In this document: positions 1 to 9,084 of the stretch, piece by piece | Numbering within the stretch: position 1 is the first letter of the stretch | How the letters are laid out: the number at the start of each line of letters is the position of its first letter | Assembly (NCBI RefSeq): GCF_004327285.1 | Contig: NZ_QJUI01000015.1 | Coordinates: forward strand, 62,001-126,000 | Length of the DNA stretch: 64,000 nucleotides | Reading direction: 5' to 3' | From: Phytopseudomonas daroniae | Lineage (GTDB): Bacteria; Pseudomonadota; Gammaproteobacteria; Pseudomonadales; Pseudomonadaceae | Program-made: the position numbers and the translations under genes | Notes under the pieces: model-generated | Seen by the model: the letters and a program-made list of their open reading frames with translations, nothing else | What the model was told of the DNA's origin: nothing | Database searches by the model: none

Positions 1-868
1 TACCCAGGGTGCCACGGCAGGCGCCGAGAATGCCCTTGATCGCCAGCGGATCGGTCTCGCGCAGAATCGGCAGGCCACCCACCGCTTGCGATACCTGCTC
101 GGCCACCCGTGCATCGCCCTCGCCTTCGTGGATCAACAGGAACGGTTTGGCGCCACGCTCTACCAGCATCTTGGTGGCGCGCTGCAGGAACGGCACATAG
201 CCCTTGGCGACGCTGTCACCGGTCTTGTCCAGCATGCGGCAGTTGGGAACCACACAGACCTGATGAATTTCAGGATCGAAATAGGCCGGCAAGGTGCCGC
301 TGATCAGGTTGGTGAAATCGGGTGCCAGCTTGATGTTGTCGCGCTCGCCGACGATCTCGGTGAGATAGTCGTAGGACACTTGTTCACGGGCGAAAATCAG
401 GTCGCAGTTGTCGACGAAGGCCTTTACCGCGTCCTTGCTCTTCTGATCGCGGAACGGGCCGAATGCCTGGGGCAGCAGAATCACCTTGCTGCCGTTCTTC
501 TTCCAGCGCTTGCTGGAGCGCGCCAGCTCTTCGGACAGATCCGGGCCCCACTGATCGCTGTAGGCGAAGCCGGCAGCATCCAGCACCACGTCCACTTCCT
601 TGTCCAGCACCACACCGTATTGCTCGCGAATACCAGCCGGCACCACGGCTGCCAGGTCGCCGAACGGGATGCCGGCGCGCCACAACCAGGCTTTCTGATA
701 CAGCCCCAGGGACGCACGGTTGACATAGGGATAGGGGCTCTTGGCCCGACCAGGTTCCATCACCACCTTGGCGGCAGGCAGATTCTGCTGTACCTGCTGC
801 AGGGCGGCATGCAGCATCAGCGCAGCGCCCTTGTTGACGAAACCGGCCTTGCGAATCTCGACGTACAT
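1..868 (-). CDS. polysaccharide pyruvyl transferase family protein (partial, C-terminus off the window)
   Basis: The minus strand from the ATG at 868 is open to the window edge, giving 289 residues. The protein begins MYVEIRKAGF and continues with NKGAALML, the glycine/alanine-rich start seen in polysaccharide pyruvyl transferases. LPQAFGPF lies near residue 150 and a VPNCRMLDK segment follows later. Members of this family add pyruvate ketals to exopolysaccharide or cell-wall sugars, or act as related glycan transferases in the cytoplasm. The start lies one base after the flippase stop codon, so the two genes are translationally close and belong to one surface-polysaccharide operon. The substrate cannot be told from sequence. 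The 3' end of the gene is outside the window. Confidence 0.8.
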   Translation of the reverse strand, partial: MYVEIRKAGFVNKGAALMLHAALQQVQQNLPAAKVVMEPGRAKSPYPYVNRASLGLYQKAWLWRAGIPFGDLAAVVPAGIREQYGVVLDKEVDVVLDAAGFAYSDQWGPDLSEELARSSKRWKKNGSKVILLPQAFGPFRDQKSKDAVKAFVDNCDLIFAREQVSYDYLTEIVGERDNIKLAPDFTNLISGTLPAYFDPEIHQVCVVPNCRMLDKTGDSVAKGYVPFLQRATKMLVERGAKPFLLIHEGEGDARVAEQVSQAVGGLPILRETDPLAIKGILGACRGTLG

Positions 869-869
869 A

Positions 870-2186
870 TCAAGCTCTCCTGAATTCACGAATCAACTGG
901 GGCACGCTGATGAAGGCATGCAGAAAAATGCTCTTGGTCATCATGACGAACAGTGGCCGTGTCCTGCGTGACAGCAGCAGGCTCACGTAACCGGCGATGG
1001 AATAGGAAATCAGCGTCGCCCAGGCGGAACCGACGACGCCGTGGCTGCGGATGAGGAAGTAATTGAGCACGATGTTGCTCACGGCGCCGAGGCCCTGGGT
1101 GACCAGGGAAAAGATGAAGGCCTCTTCGATGATGATCCACTTGCTGAACAGCGCGCGCATGAATACGAAGGTCGCCGCGAAGATATGGATCGCCAGTACC
1201 GGCCCGGCGTCCGCGTACTGAGCGCCGTACAGCACCCGCACGATCCAGTCGGAGAGGAAGAACACCACCACCGCCAGGCCGAAGGCCATGAAGAACAGCA
1301 CATCCAGCGCCACCTGCATGAAGCGGTTGTAGCCCGCCGTATCGGTCTTGCTCAGGTCGATCATCTTCGGGAAGACCGAGGCCATGAGAATGGTCGGGAT
1401 CAGGTACCAGGCTTCCGACAGCCGCGAGGCCGCCGAATACACACCCACGGAGTATTCGCCGAGCATGTACTGCAGCATGATCTGATCGACCTTCAGGTAG
1501 ATCACCGCCGACAGCGAACCGAGGAAGATCAGCAGGCTTTTCTTGAGCAGGGTCTTGCCCAGCGTCCAGGAAAAGTCGAAGCGGAACTCGCGCTTGAGCA
1601 TCACCGCATAGCAGACCAGGATCGCCGAGGTGACCATCACCACCACCACGTGGGCCAGGGCGATGTACACCAGCCCCGCCCCGGCGATGGCCAGAATCAT
1701 CTTCAGGCCGTTGCCACCGAGCTGCCCGACGAACCCGGCCACGGCGGCGTACTTGGCCTGTACCCGCGCCTGGAACCAGTCGATGAGCATCTCGAATGGG
1801 GTGAAGAACAGCGCCAGGGCGGTGAACAGCAACACCAGGAAATTCTGGTCGTTGCCGATCAGGTAGGTGCCCATCATGATCGCGAAGGCGATCACCGAGC
1901 AGCCCACCTTGATCATGAATACCGTCGAGAGAATCTGGTCTTCGTTTTCCGGGTGGCTGCGCAGTTCCTTGACCACCAGGCCGGTCAGCCCCAGGTGCAC
2001 CACGATGCTGAGCAGGCCCAGCAGCGCCAGCGCGTAGTTGAGGTAACCGAAGTCCTCGGGGCCCAGGTAGCGAGCCAGTACCACGGTGGTCGCCAGGCCG
2101 ATGGCCAGCATCAGAAACTTCTCGGCCAGCATCCAGCCCGAGTTGAGGAGGTATTTCATGCCCTCCTGGACACGCGTGGCACTCAT
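870..2186 (-). CDS. oligosaccharide flippase (Wzx/RfbX-type) membrane protein
   Basis: The 438-residue product is very hydrophobic, with about 12-14 predicted membrane segments. Its N-terminus (LARYLGPEDFGYLNYAL) matches the polysaccharide biosynthesis/flippase family (PF01943-like, MOP superfamily). Such proteins move lipid-linked sugar repeat units across the inner membrane. The start ATG at 2186 overlaps the upstream nitroreductase stop (ATGA), and its stop lies one base before the pyruvyl transferase start. The three genes are therefore one operon. Charged residues near the C-terminus (RRTRPL, REFRRA) fit a cytoplasmic tail. The exact polysaccharide is unknown. Confidence 0.88.
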   Translation of the reverse strand: MSATRVQEGMKYLLNSGWMLAEKFLMLAIGLATTVVLARYLGPEDFGYLNYALALLGLLSIVVHLGLTGLVVKELRSHPENEDQILSTVFMIKVGCSVIAFAIMMGTYLIGNDQNFLVLLFTALALFFTPFEMLIDWFQARVQAKYAAVAGFVGQLGGNGLKMILAIAGAGLVYIALAHVVVVMVTSAILVCYAVMLKREFRFDFSWTLGKTLLKKSLLIFLGSLSAVIYLKVDQIMLQYMLGEYSVGVYSAASRLSEAWYLIPTILMASVFPKMIDLSKTDTAGYNRFMQVALDVLFFMAFGLAVVVFFLSDWIVRVLYGAQYADAGPVLAIHIFAATFVFMRALFSKWIIIEEAFIFSLVTQGLGAVSNIVLNYFLIRSHGVVGSAWATLISYSIAGYVSLLLSRRTRPLFVMMTKSIFLHAFISVPQLIREFRRA

Positions 2187-3289
2187 CGGCTGGACGTCTC
2201 CAGGTGCCCGTAGCTGCGGGCTTCATCCAGCGACAGCTTCTGCGAATACGGCACCAGGCCGGTGTCCGCGGCGTAGCCCAGGGAGATGAACATGACGATG
2301 CGCTCGTCCGGGTCGAGCTTGAGCAGCTTGGCAGCCGCCTGTTCACGCTCGGGAATGTCCGGCCAGTTGATCGAGCAGGACGACACGCCCTGGGTCTCCA
2401 GCGCGAACATGAAGGACATGGCGGACAACGCACCGTCGATGTAGATCACGTGGCGGTCACGCACATGGGGGTAGGCACGCAGGCGGCCGACCACGGCGAC
2501 GATCGCCGGGAAGTTGTGATCGAAACCGGCAACGCCCATGGGCAGGCGCGAAGCCTGGGCCACCGACGCGGCATCATCGAAGATCAGGAAGCGATAGGGC
2601 TGGCGGTTACAGGCACTCGGCGACTGCACGGCGACTTCCACGGCCTTGTCGATCACCTCGCGCGGCACGGGACGATCCTGGTACCAGCGCACCGAGCGGC
2701 GCTTCATCGACAGCTGGCGCATGGCGGTGTAATCCACGCTCGGCGTGCTCACGTCAGCGGCGAAAGGCACGCGCTCGGTGTCAGGATTACGCAGGCTGCC
2801 GGGCGAACTGGCCGGGCGTTCGAAACGGGCGAATTTCTCGCGGGCTCGATTGATCACCGGGTGCTCGCCAGTCACGGAAAAATACTCGGCGAGTACATCG
2901 TGGGCCCAGCTGACTTCGTCTCGATCCACATTGCCGTTGAGCGAGGCGATGTAGCTGTCGACCGTATCGCCGATATAGTCCAGGGCGAACACCTCGCGCC
3001 TGGGCTGCATGATCAGGCCCTTCTCGATGCGGTGCACGGCACGGCGCAGGAAGTAGTTCACCGGCTCGGCACCGGACAGGTTCTCCTCGTGCTGCAGGTG
3101 ACCGACCACCACGGCATAGGCTTCACGATCGAACGCCGAAGAGAAGAACGAATAGTGGAAGCGGCGCAATGTGGCCGACCGCGACAGCGCCCGAATCCAG
3201 CCCATGGCGAGTTTTTTCTGCAACCCTTTCAGGTTATCGATACTGTCCCGGGGCAATACCTTCTTGAGGGATTCCTTCAACATTTTCAT
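2183..3289 (-). CDS. nitroreductase-family protein of a polysaccharide operon
   Basis: This 368-residue protein has two parts. Residues 1-180 are a polar helical region with no motif I recognise (VHRIEKGL near 85-92). From about residue 190 it is a nitroreductase fold: RRSVR at 197-201 and SPSACNRQP at 223-231 are the FMN-binding signatures, and LETQGVSSCSINWP resembles the family's C-terminal FMN segment. Stand-alone nitroreductases are near 200 residues, so the N-terminal extension is unusual. The gene is first in the visible operon, overlapping the flippase start by four bases. Its position suggests a redox step tied to polysaccharide synthesis, but that is inference. ATG at 3289 is used; an in-frame ATG at 3283 is possible. 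Confidence 0.78.
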   Translation of the reverse strand: MKMLKESLKKVLPRDSIDNLKGLQKKLAMGWIRALSRSATLRRFHYSFFSSAFDREAYAVVVGHLQHEENLSGAEPVNYFLRRAVHRIEKGLIMQPRREVFALDYIGDTVDSYIASLNGNVDRDEVSWAHDVLAEYFSVTGEHPVINRAREKFARFERPASSPGSLRNPDTERVPFAADVSTPSVDYTAMRQLSMKRRSVRWYQDRPVPREVIDKAVEVAVQSPSACNRQPYRFLIFDDAASVAQASRLPMGVAGFDHNFPAIVAVVGRLRAYPHVRDRHVIYIDGALSAMSFMFALETQGVSSCSINWPDIPEREQAAAKLLKLDPDERIVMFISLGYAADTGLVPYSQKLSLDEARSYGHLETSSR

Positions 3290-4137
3290 AGGCTGTGCTT
3301 ACCGTTCAATGGTTAATATCTCCCCCACAATCGCCGTAGCGGTACGGCGACATCGAATTGATGGACGCAGGCAGTCAACAGCCGAACCGCAAGCGCCTGT
3401 ACGCCGCCAGAAGCCGTCATGGCTGGCGCATACAGCAGCATCCCTTCCCTACCGCAATCACCAGATCCCGTCTGCCTGCTCAACGCGAGCACGCAGGGGA
3501 AAGCGGCATTGATACTGCAAACGGATCGACATCCAACCCAGCACTTCGAGAGGCTGGAGGTGGCGGTATGGGCTACCGCTTTTTCGTTGTCAGGGTTTAG
3601 GACTACGGAGCAACGCTTTGATTCCGCACCGGGATACTTTCCAGGGAAAAAGTTGCCGAGAGGTCGCCAACCCCAGCGCCAGTGCGGCTACGACGGCCTT
3701 GGCAGCCGAGAACATGCTCGCGCCAGCAGCTTGGTTAACCTGAACACGACGCCAGGTGAGGTGCAGGGAGACGCCTTCGGAACCTCACGGAAGGCAGATC
3801 GCCGAGGGTTTCGTTCAGCTCGCAGATGGAGAAGGATTTGCCGAGGGTCTTGAGACTCTGTGCCGAGGCAAGCGGCGCGGTACCGGCCTCAGCGACTATC
3901 AGCAGCACTGGCAAGCCGGGGCCTGTGCTCGTCGCGACCTCGGCCCGCTTCGAGCCTGTAATGCCCGACAAGCTGATGGGACGCATCAGTGGCGCCCACC
4001 CATCGGCCATCAACAGGTGCCCGCACTACAGCCTTCGACAGCGTCCGGCATTCACGCTGGAGAGCGTGTTTCAGGAATAGAAGGGAAAGAAGCAAACCAG
4101 CGAAGCGCAGTGGACGCTGAAGCCACAGTGAAGATGA
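3290..4137. other. 848-bp intergenic stretch without a recognisable gene
   Basis: The stretch lies between the polysaccharide operon promoter side and the end of the response regulator. It contains several overlapping open frames of 60-145 codons on both strands, none with a convincing family resemblance or strong ribosome-binding site. Composition changes to less GC-rich near 3300-3600. It may hold decayed coding sequence and must contain the promoter of the minus-strand polysaccharide genes. I cannot assign it further. Confidence 0.4.
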
Positions 4138-4500
4138 TCAGCTCGGGCCGATCAGCTCTTTCACCTTGTCGATGACCTGGTTGATATTGAAAGGCTTGTC
4201 GAACACCGCAGCGAACAGTTCGGGACTGGCGCGGCCGACACTACCCTGCGCACCGCTCATCAGAATGATCGGTAGATCGCCAGACGCCGGTCTCGCCCGA
4301 ATGGCTCGGGCGAACTCGAGACCATCCATGACCGGCATCATGAAATCCGTGATGACGAGCTCGGGACGTTCGCGGTCGAGCACTTCCAACCCTTTGCGAC
4401 CGTTGCTCGCCTTCACCACCATGTAGCCTTCGTCTTCCATGGCATAGCCGAGAATATCCGCAATCAGGTATTCATCATCGACTATCAGAATGGTTGTCAT
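4138..4500 (-). CDS. single-domain response regulator (REC only)
   Basis: The 120-residue protein is a receiver domain without an output domain. The acidic pair is D8-D9, the phospho-acceptor is D52 (in TDFMMP), the switch residue is S82 and the conserved lysine is K102 (FDKPF). Such proteins act as phosphate carriers or bind partner proteins. It is the last gene of a three-gene minus-strand set after the PAS histidine kinase and the KaiC-like ATPase, 30 bases beyond the latter's stop. The likely phosphodonor is the kinase at 6133-7293. ATG at 4500. The family call is secure; the partner is inferred. Confidence 0.92.
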   Translation of the reverse strand: MTTILIVDDEYLIADILGYAMEDEGYMVVKASNGRKGLEVLDRERPELVITDFMMPVMDGLEFARAIRARPASGDLPIILMSGAQGSVGRASPELFAAVFDKPFNINQVIDKVKELIGPS

Positions 4501-4530
4501 AGTCAGTAGGCTCGGTCAGGCACGCATGGC

Positions 4531-5973
4531 TCAGGCGTCTTGCGCCTGCACGGCATTCCCTGACAAGGCTCCTGCTGCGGTTTTGAATGCCTTGCTGAGT
4601 TCAATACCATGATCGCTGATGACCACTTCCAGGAGGGAGGAGTCGTAATAGCTGTCCCTCATCTTAAGGATGGACAGCAGGCGCGTTAGTTCACCCTCCT
4701 TTTCCACGAAACGCATGAGAACCAGGTTGTCGACGATGCTCGATAGCTCCGGAGCTGGTGCATTGATCTCCGATGCAAACAGATCACGCATCTCCCAGGT
4801 GGCGAACACCGTAACGCCCATGGATCGCAGTTGGCTCATCAGAGCGCTGAAGAACTCGACCAGCCGCGCGCCGTTACTGGCCACACGCGCCATGCCGCCC
4901 AGGCTGTCGATATGCAGGCGCTTGATGCCTTTCTCTCTGACGGCCTTTATCACCCGTGCGCCGAGGCCGTCGAGCAATCCCTCGGTGGTGGGTTGCCACA
5001 TGATGTGCAGCGCACCAGCCTCTTCCATCGAACGCAGGTCGAAGCCAAGGGCTTCGGCTTTGAGGCGCAGGCGCTGCGGCGTCTCGTAGAAGCCAAAGTG
5101 CAGACCTGGCGCCTCCGCGGTGGACTGGGCGAGGAAACTCAGCCCCAGCGTAGTCTTGCCGACCCCGGCCGGCCCCATGATCAAGGTGACCGACGACTCC
5201 GAAAGACCACCGCCGATCAGGCTATCCAGGCTTGGAATACCGCTGGCGATACGCGCCAGCGTGGCGCTGTCGTCCTGGGTCGGCTTGCTGTACAGGCTTT
5301 CCAGGCGTGGGTGGATCACCAAGCCATCGTCGGTGATTTCGCACTCGTGCAACCCGGACAGCGCACCGCTGCCACGGGTCTTGCGCAGATGAATACGGCG
5401 TACCGAGCGCGCACCAAACAGCTCCTCACCGAGTTCGATCACGCCATCGACCATGGTGTGCTCGGGGCTGCCATCGTCCAGGCGGGAGCTGGTCAGGAAC
5501 AGCACTGTACAACCGGCGAAAGCGGCGTGCCCCTGCAGCTCGGAAATGAATTTCTTGGTATCGAGCTGATTTTCCGCTTTGGAGCGGGCATTCAGCAGGC
5601 CGTCGACGATCAGCAGCGTGGCTTTCTGGCGGCTGATCTCGCGACGCAACAACTTGACGACCTCGTCCAGGCCTTCGCTCTCCAGCGTATCGAAAGCACT
5701 GACGAACTGGATCTCCGCACCGACTTTCACCGGGTCGAAGAAGGTCATCGTGGAGAGGAATTGAAATAGCCTTTCATGGGATTCGGCCAGCAAGGTGGCC
5801 ACCAACACACGACCGCCATCGCGCACATGATTGAACGCGATCTGATTGGCGAGAATGGTCTTGCCCGAGCCGGGGCGCCCTTGAACGATATAGGATGCGC
5901 CAGCTACCAGACCGCCCTTGAGCAGCGCGTCCAGTCCATCGATCCCACTTTGAAGGCGTTGTAGCTGTTCCAA
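4531..5973 (-). CDS. KaiC-like double RecA-domain ATPase
   Basis: The 480-residue protein has the two tandem KaiC (RecA-like) domains: SGIDGLDALL followed by Walker A GRPGSGKT at 32-39, and SGIPSLDSLI followed by GPAGVGKT at about 267-274. In the second domain, ELSSIVDN near residues 409-416 aligns with the KaiC autophosphorylation segment HISTITDT, so two hydroxyl residues are present there. The catalytic Glu-Glu pair of cyanobacterial KaiC appears reduced to one Glu in both domains (LLAES; FYET). No KaiA or KaiB gene is near. The only plausible start is TTG at 5973, with a weak GAGG/AGG upstream. It sits between a histidine kinase and a receiver protein, which suggests a signalling switch rather than a proven clock. 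Confidence 0.88.
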   Translation of the reverse strand: MEQLQRLQSGIDGLDALLKGGLVAGASYIVQGRPGSGKTILANQIAFNHVRDGGRVLVATLLAESHERLFQFLSTMTFFDPVKVGAEIQFVSAFDTLESEGLDEVVKLLRREISRQKATLLIVDGLLNARSKAENQLDTKKFISELQGHAAFAGCTVLFLTSSRLDDGSPEHTMVDGVIELGEELFGARSVRRIHLRKTRGSGALSGLHECEITDDGLVIHPRLESLYSKPTQDDSATLARIASGIPSLDSLIGGGLSESSVTLIMGPAGVGKTTLGLSFLAQSTAEAPGLHFGFYETPQRLRLKAEALGFDLRSMEEAGALHIMWQPTTEGLLDGLGARVIKAVREKGIKRLHIDSLGGMARVASNGARLVEFFSALMSQLRSMGVTVFATWEMRDLFASEINAPAPELSSIVDNLVLMRFVEKEGELTRLLSILKMRDSYYDSSLLEVVISDHGIELSKAFKTAAGALSGNAVQAQDA

Positions 5974-6132
5974 GTTCTGGCCTGCCTCAATCGAAATTAC
6001 GCAAAAATAGCCGGGGCTCGAATGTCCTTTTCCCAGGCATTAACCCACTGATAGAAAAGGCGATTGGTGATACTAGGGTCTGTTGCTGTTGCAGCGCAAG
6101 CCGCGTTGCCGTGTCAACAGACCCTGACATGC

Positions 6133-7293
6133 TCATGCGTGAACATCTGCTGATTTCCCGATGGATGCCGGCAAACAAAGGATCATGGTTGCACCCTGCC
6201 CGGCCACGCTCTCGACATGCAGGCCACCTCCCGCCTGACGGGTAAAACCATAGACCTGGCTGAGCCCCAGTCCAGTTCCCTTGCCTACGTCTTTGGTGGT
6301 GAAAAAAGGCTCGAACAGCCGCGAGTGGATTGCCGGATCGATACCGACGCCCTGGTCGATGACCGAGATCAGCACGAACTCTCCGTGCAGATCCTCCAAC
6401 TCCCCTGAAAGTACGCGGTTCTCCGCGCGCAGCCTTACCACGCCAACTCCGTGCATGGCATCCCGTGCATTGAGGATCAGGTTGAGCAGCGCCATTTCCA
6501 GCTGGCTCGGGTCGAGCTCGACGCGATGCAACCCAGGGGCGAGCTGCGCTTCCAGGCTCATCGTCTTGGGCAACGCCTGGCCAATGAAGGCATGCGCGGC
6601 GTCGAGCAACTCGTTGAGGTCGACGAGACGGCTCGGCATCTGCTCGCGACGGGCGAAGGTCAGCAGGTTGCGAGTCATCTGCGCGCCGCGCTCGCCGGCA
6701 TCCTGGATGCTCGCGAGCAGGCTCGCCAGGCGCTCCGGGTTGCTGGTGCGGCTGGCCAGCTTGGTGGCGCTGAGGATGATGGTCAACAGGTTGTTGAAAT
6801 CATGGGCCATGCCACCGCTCAACTGGCCCAGGGCTTCGAGTTTCTGCGCCTGGAACAGTTGGGCGCGCAAGGCGTCATAACGCAAATCCGCCTCGTGGCG
6901 GTCAGTGATGTCGCGAGTGATCTTGGCTAGGCCGATGATCGTGCCCTGCTCGTCGCGAATCACCTCGATGGCCACCAGCGCCCAGAAACGCGTGCCATCC
7001 TTGCGCACGCGCCAGCCTTCGTCCTGGGATCGCCCATCGCGCAGCGCCCGCTCGATGAGCTGCCAGGGCTTGCCATTACGCCGATCATCATCGGTGTAGA
7101 AAAGCGACAGGTGCTGACCGATCACCTCTGCCGCGTCATAACCCTTGATGCGTGCAGCACCGGCATTCCAGGAAACGATGCAGCCATCCGGATTGAGCAT
7201 GAAGATCGCGTAATCGACCACAGCCTGAACCAGCATCTCGTAATGACGCTCGGTCAACGTACCCGGAGAGAGTGGGGGTAAATGGCTGTTCAT
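6133..7293 (-). CDS. PAS-domain sensor histidine kinase
   Basis: The 386-residue protein has a PAS domain at about 18-135 (NPDGCIVSWN, GYDAAEVIGQ, ending in ITRDITDR), a dimerisation/phospho-acceptor helix with H164 in GGMAHDFNN, and a GHKL ATPase with NLILNARDAM, DQGVGID and GKGTGLGLS. No membrane segment is seen, so it should be cytosolic. The ATG at 7293 is chosen because the reading frame upstream has no PAS-like content. It is 159 bases ahead of the KaiC-like gene on the same strand, and is probably the input of the kinase, KaiC and receiver module. The PAS ligand is unknown. Confidence 0.9.
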   Translation of the reverse strand: MNSHLPPLSPGTLTERHYEMLVQAVVDYAIFMLNPDGCIVSWNAGAARIKGYDAAEVIGQHLSLFYTDDDRRNGKPWQLIERALRDGRSQDEGWRVRKDGTRFWALVAIEVIRDEQGTIIGLAKITRDITDRHEADLRYDALRAQLFQAQKLEALGQLSGGMAHDFNNLLTIILSATKLASRTSNPERLASLLASIQDAGERGAQMTRNLLTFARREQMPSRLVDLNELLDAAHAFIGQALPKTMSLEAQLAPGLHRVELDPSQLEMALLNLILNARDAMHGVGVVRLRAENRVLSGELEDLHGEFVLISVIDQGVGIDPAIHSRLFEPFFTTKDVGKGTGLGLSQVYGFTRQAGGGLHVESVAGQGATMILCLPASIGKSADVHA

Positions 7294-7443
7294 GATGGCC
7301 CGTTCAAACGGCGATGGAGGTGCAGTGTAGTCCGCTATCGTCGCCAAGCAACAGCGCGACGTACGGACCGTCCATCTCCTGCTCGTTGCCAGATGACGGG
7401 CGGCCTGATATCTGTATATAAAAACAGTACTCAGCATTATTTC

Positions 7444-9084
7444 ATGTCATTTTCCAGCGATCCGCGCTTCTACTACCTGCATAACTTCCACAAGGCTCTG
7501 GCGTGGATTGGCGAGCGCCACGCCGATCTGCTGGGCACCCGTGAGCATGAGTTTCTGCAGACATTCAGTGCGCTCGAAGGCACGGTACAGGCCCTGCTGG
7601 TACGCATGATCATGCGCAAGGGCGTGCATTTTCGCGCCAGCAAGCTGAATTACGAAGAGATTGGCTGCTGTCGCCAGGCCGCGGTGACGCTGATCGCCAA
7701 CGGCTGGGTACTCGACGATGCCAGCCTGCGCCTGGATGAACTGCTGGCGCTGCTGCGCAAGGACGAGATCATCGACTGCTTCGCCGAACGGCTCAGCGAC
7801 CGGCGCGCCCGCAAAGGCGAACTCCTGGAGCAACTCACGCCGCACTTCGGTGACTCGAATGCATTCGCTACCTGGTGCCCGACGCTCGACGATACGCTCT
7901 ACAGCCTGACCATCGACGACCTGAGCGAACGCCTGCGCCTGATGTTCTTCGGCAACCTGCACCAGGAGTGGTCGGAATTCGTGCTCGCCGACCTGGGTAT
8001 CTTCCGTTACGAAAGCGTCGATTTCCCGCCTGACTCCCGGGCACTGCGTTGCCGCGAGGATGTCGACGACTACCTGCACCTGCAGCGCTGCCGCGAGGCG
8101 TTCGAAGCCGGAGATGCCACTGCCGAACTGCTCGAACGGATCGATACGCGTCGCTACGACAATCCCTATATCGCCGAGCGCCGCGCCAAGCTGCTGTTTC
8201 GTATCGGTCAGCATCTGGAACGCTGCCTGGAGTTCGAGCGGGCTCTACAGGTCTATGCCAGCAGCGGCTATGGCGCAGCGCGGCAACGACAGATCCGCGT
8301 TCTGGAGCGCACCACCCGGTACCAGGAAGCGTTCGAGCTGGCCAGCCAGGCCATCGCGACGCCGGGCAGCGATGGCGAACTGCAGTTGGCAGAACGGGCG
8401 CTGACGCGCCTGAGCCGGCAGCTGGGCCTGCCCACAGCGAAACGCACCAAGGCACCCACACCTGCACGCCTCGATCTGCAATTGCCGAAGCTGCCGTGGC
8501 TGGCGGTGGAGCAACGGGTGCAATTGCACCTGCACAGTACCGAGGCGCCGGTGCATTACGTCGAGAACACACTGATCTGCAGCCTGTTCGGCCTGCTCTG
8601 CTGGCCGGCGATCTTCGCTGCGGTGCCTGGCGCGTTCTTCCATCCATTCCAGCATGGCCCGGCAGACTTGCTGACTGCGGACTTCCACCCGCGTCGCCGG
8701 GCGCTGTTCGCGGCCTGCCTGGCGCAACTGGACGACGACAGCTATCGCCACAGCATCCGCCAGACCTACCACGACAAGTTCGGCATCCAGTCACCGTTCG
8801 TGCACTGGGGCGTGCTCAGCGAAGCGCTGCTGGAACAGGCGCTCGACTGCCTGCCGGCGGCACACCTGCTCGCCTGGTTTCGCCGTCTGCTCGGCGATAT
8901 CCAGGCCAATCGCGCCGGCATGCCCGACCTGATCCAGTTCTGGCCTGAGGAAAAACGCTACCGCATGATCGAGGTAAAAGGCCCAGGCGACCGACTGCAG
9001 GACAACCAGCGCCGCTGGCTGGCGTTTTGCGCCGAACACGGCATGCCCGTGGACGTCTGCTACGTGCAGTGGAGCGAGGCGTGA
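7444..9084 (+). CDS. FAN1-like structure-specific nuclease (VRR-NUC domain)
   Basis: The 546-residue protein matches bacterial FAN1 in length and order: an N-terminal DNA-binding half, a helical TPR-like middle (about 200-330), and a C-terminal VRR-NUC nuclease. The catalytic set is D495 (MPDL), E510 and K512 (IEVK), followed by QDNQRRW. Known family members, including the P. aeruginosa protein, cleave 5' flaps and help unhook interstrand crosslinks. ATG at 7444 is chosen over an upstream frame because it begins the conserved sequence. The stop overlaps the GTG start of the helicase (GTGA), so the two are translationally coupled. It diverges from the kinase at 7293. Confidence 0.92.
   Translation: MSFSSDPRFYYLHNFHKALAWIGERHADLLGTREHEFLQTFSALEGTVQALLVRMIMRKGVHFRASKLNYEEIGCCRQAAVTLIANGWVLDDASLRLDELLALLRKDEIIDCFAERLSDRRARKGELLEQLTPHFGDSNAFATWCPTLDDTLYSLTIDDLSERLRLMFFGNLHQEWSEFVLADLGIFRYESVDFPPDSRALRCREDVDDYLHLQRCREAFEAGDATAELLERIDTRRYDNPYIAERRAKLLFRIGQHLERCLEFERALQVYASSGYGAARQRQIRVLERTTRYQEAFELASQAIATPGSDGELQLAERALTRLSRQLGLPTAKRTKAPTPARLDLQLPKLPWLAVEQRVQLHLHSTEAPVHYVENTLICSLFGLLCWPAIFAAVPGAFFHPFQHGPADLLTADFHPRRRALFAACLAQLDDDSYRHSIRQTYHDKFGIQSPFVHWGVLSEALLEQALDCLPAAHLLAWFRRLLGDIQANRAGMPDLIQFWPEEKRYRMIEVKGPGDRLQDNQRRWLAFCAEHGMPVDVCYVQWSEA

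Noticed and set aside
86..883. Long plus-strand open frame of 265 codons
   Set aside because: It is the antisense shadow of the pyruvyl transferase gene, which is open on the minus strand to the edge and has family motifs.
886..2433. 515-codon minus-strand frame overlapping the flippase
   Set aside because: The frame overlaps two well-supported genes and its product is Pro/Arg-rich, as expected from a shifted frame of GC-rich coding DNA.
3735..4080. Overlapping 84-92 codon frames on both strands
   Set aside because: Neither has a good start or resemblance; they could be decayed sequence, so only the region is noted.
4531..5973. Calling this a circadian kaiC gene
   Set aside because: No kaiA or kaiB is present and the catalytic Glu pairs look incomplete; KaiC-like is as far as the sequence supports.
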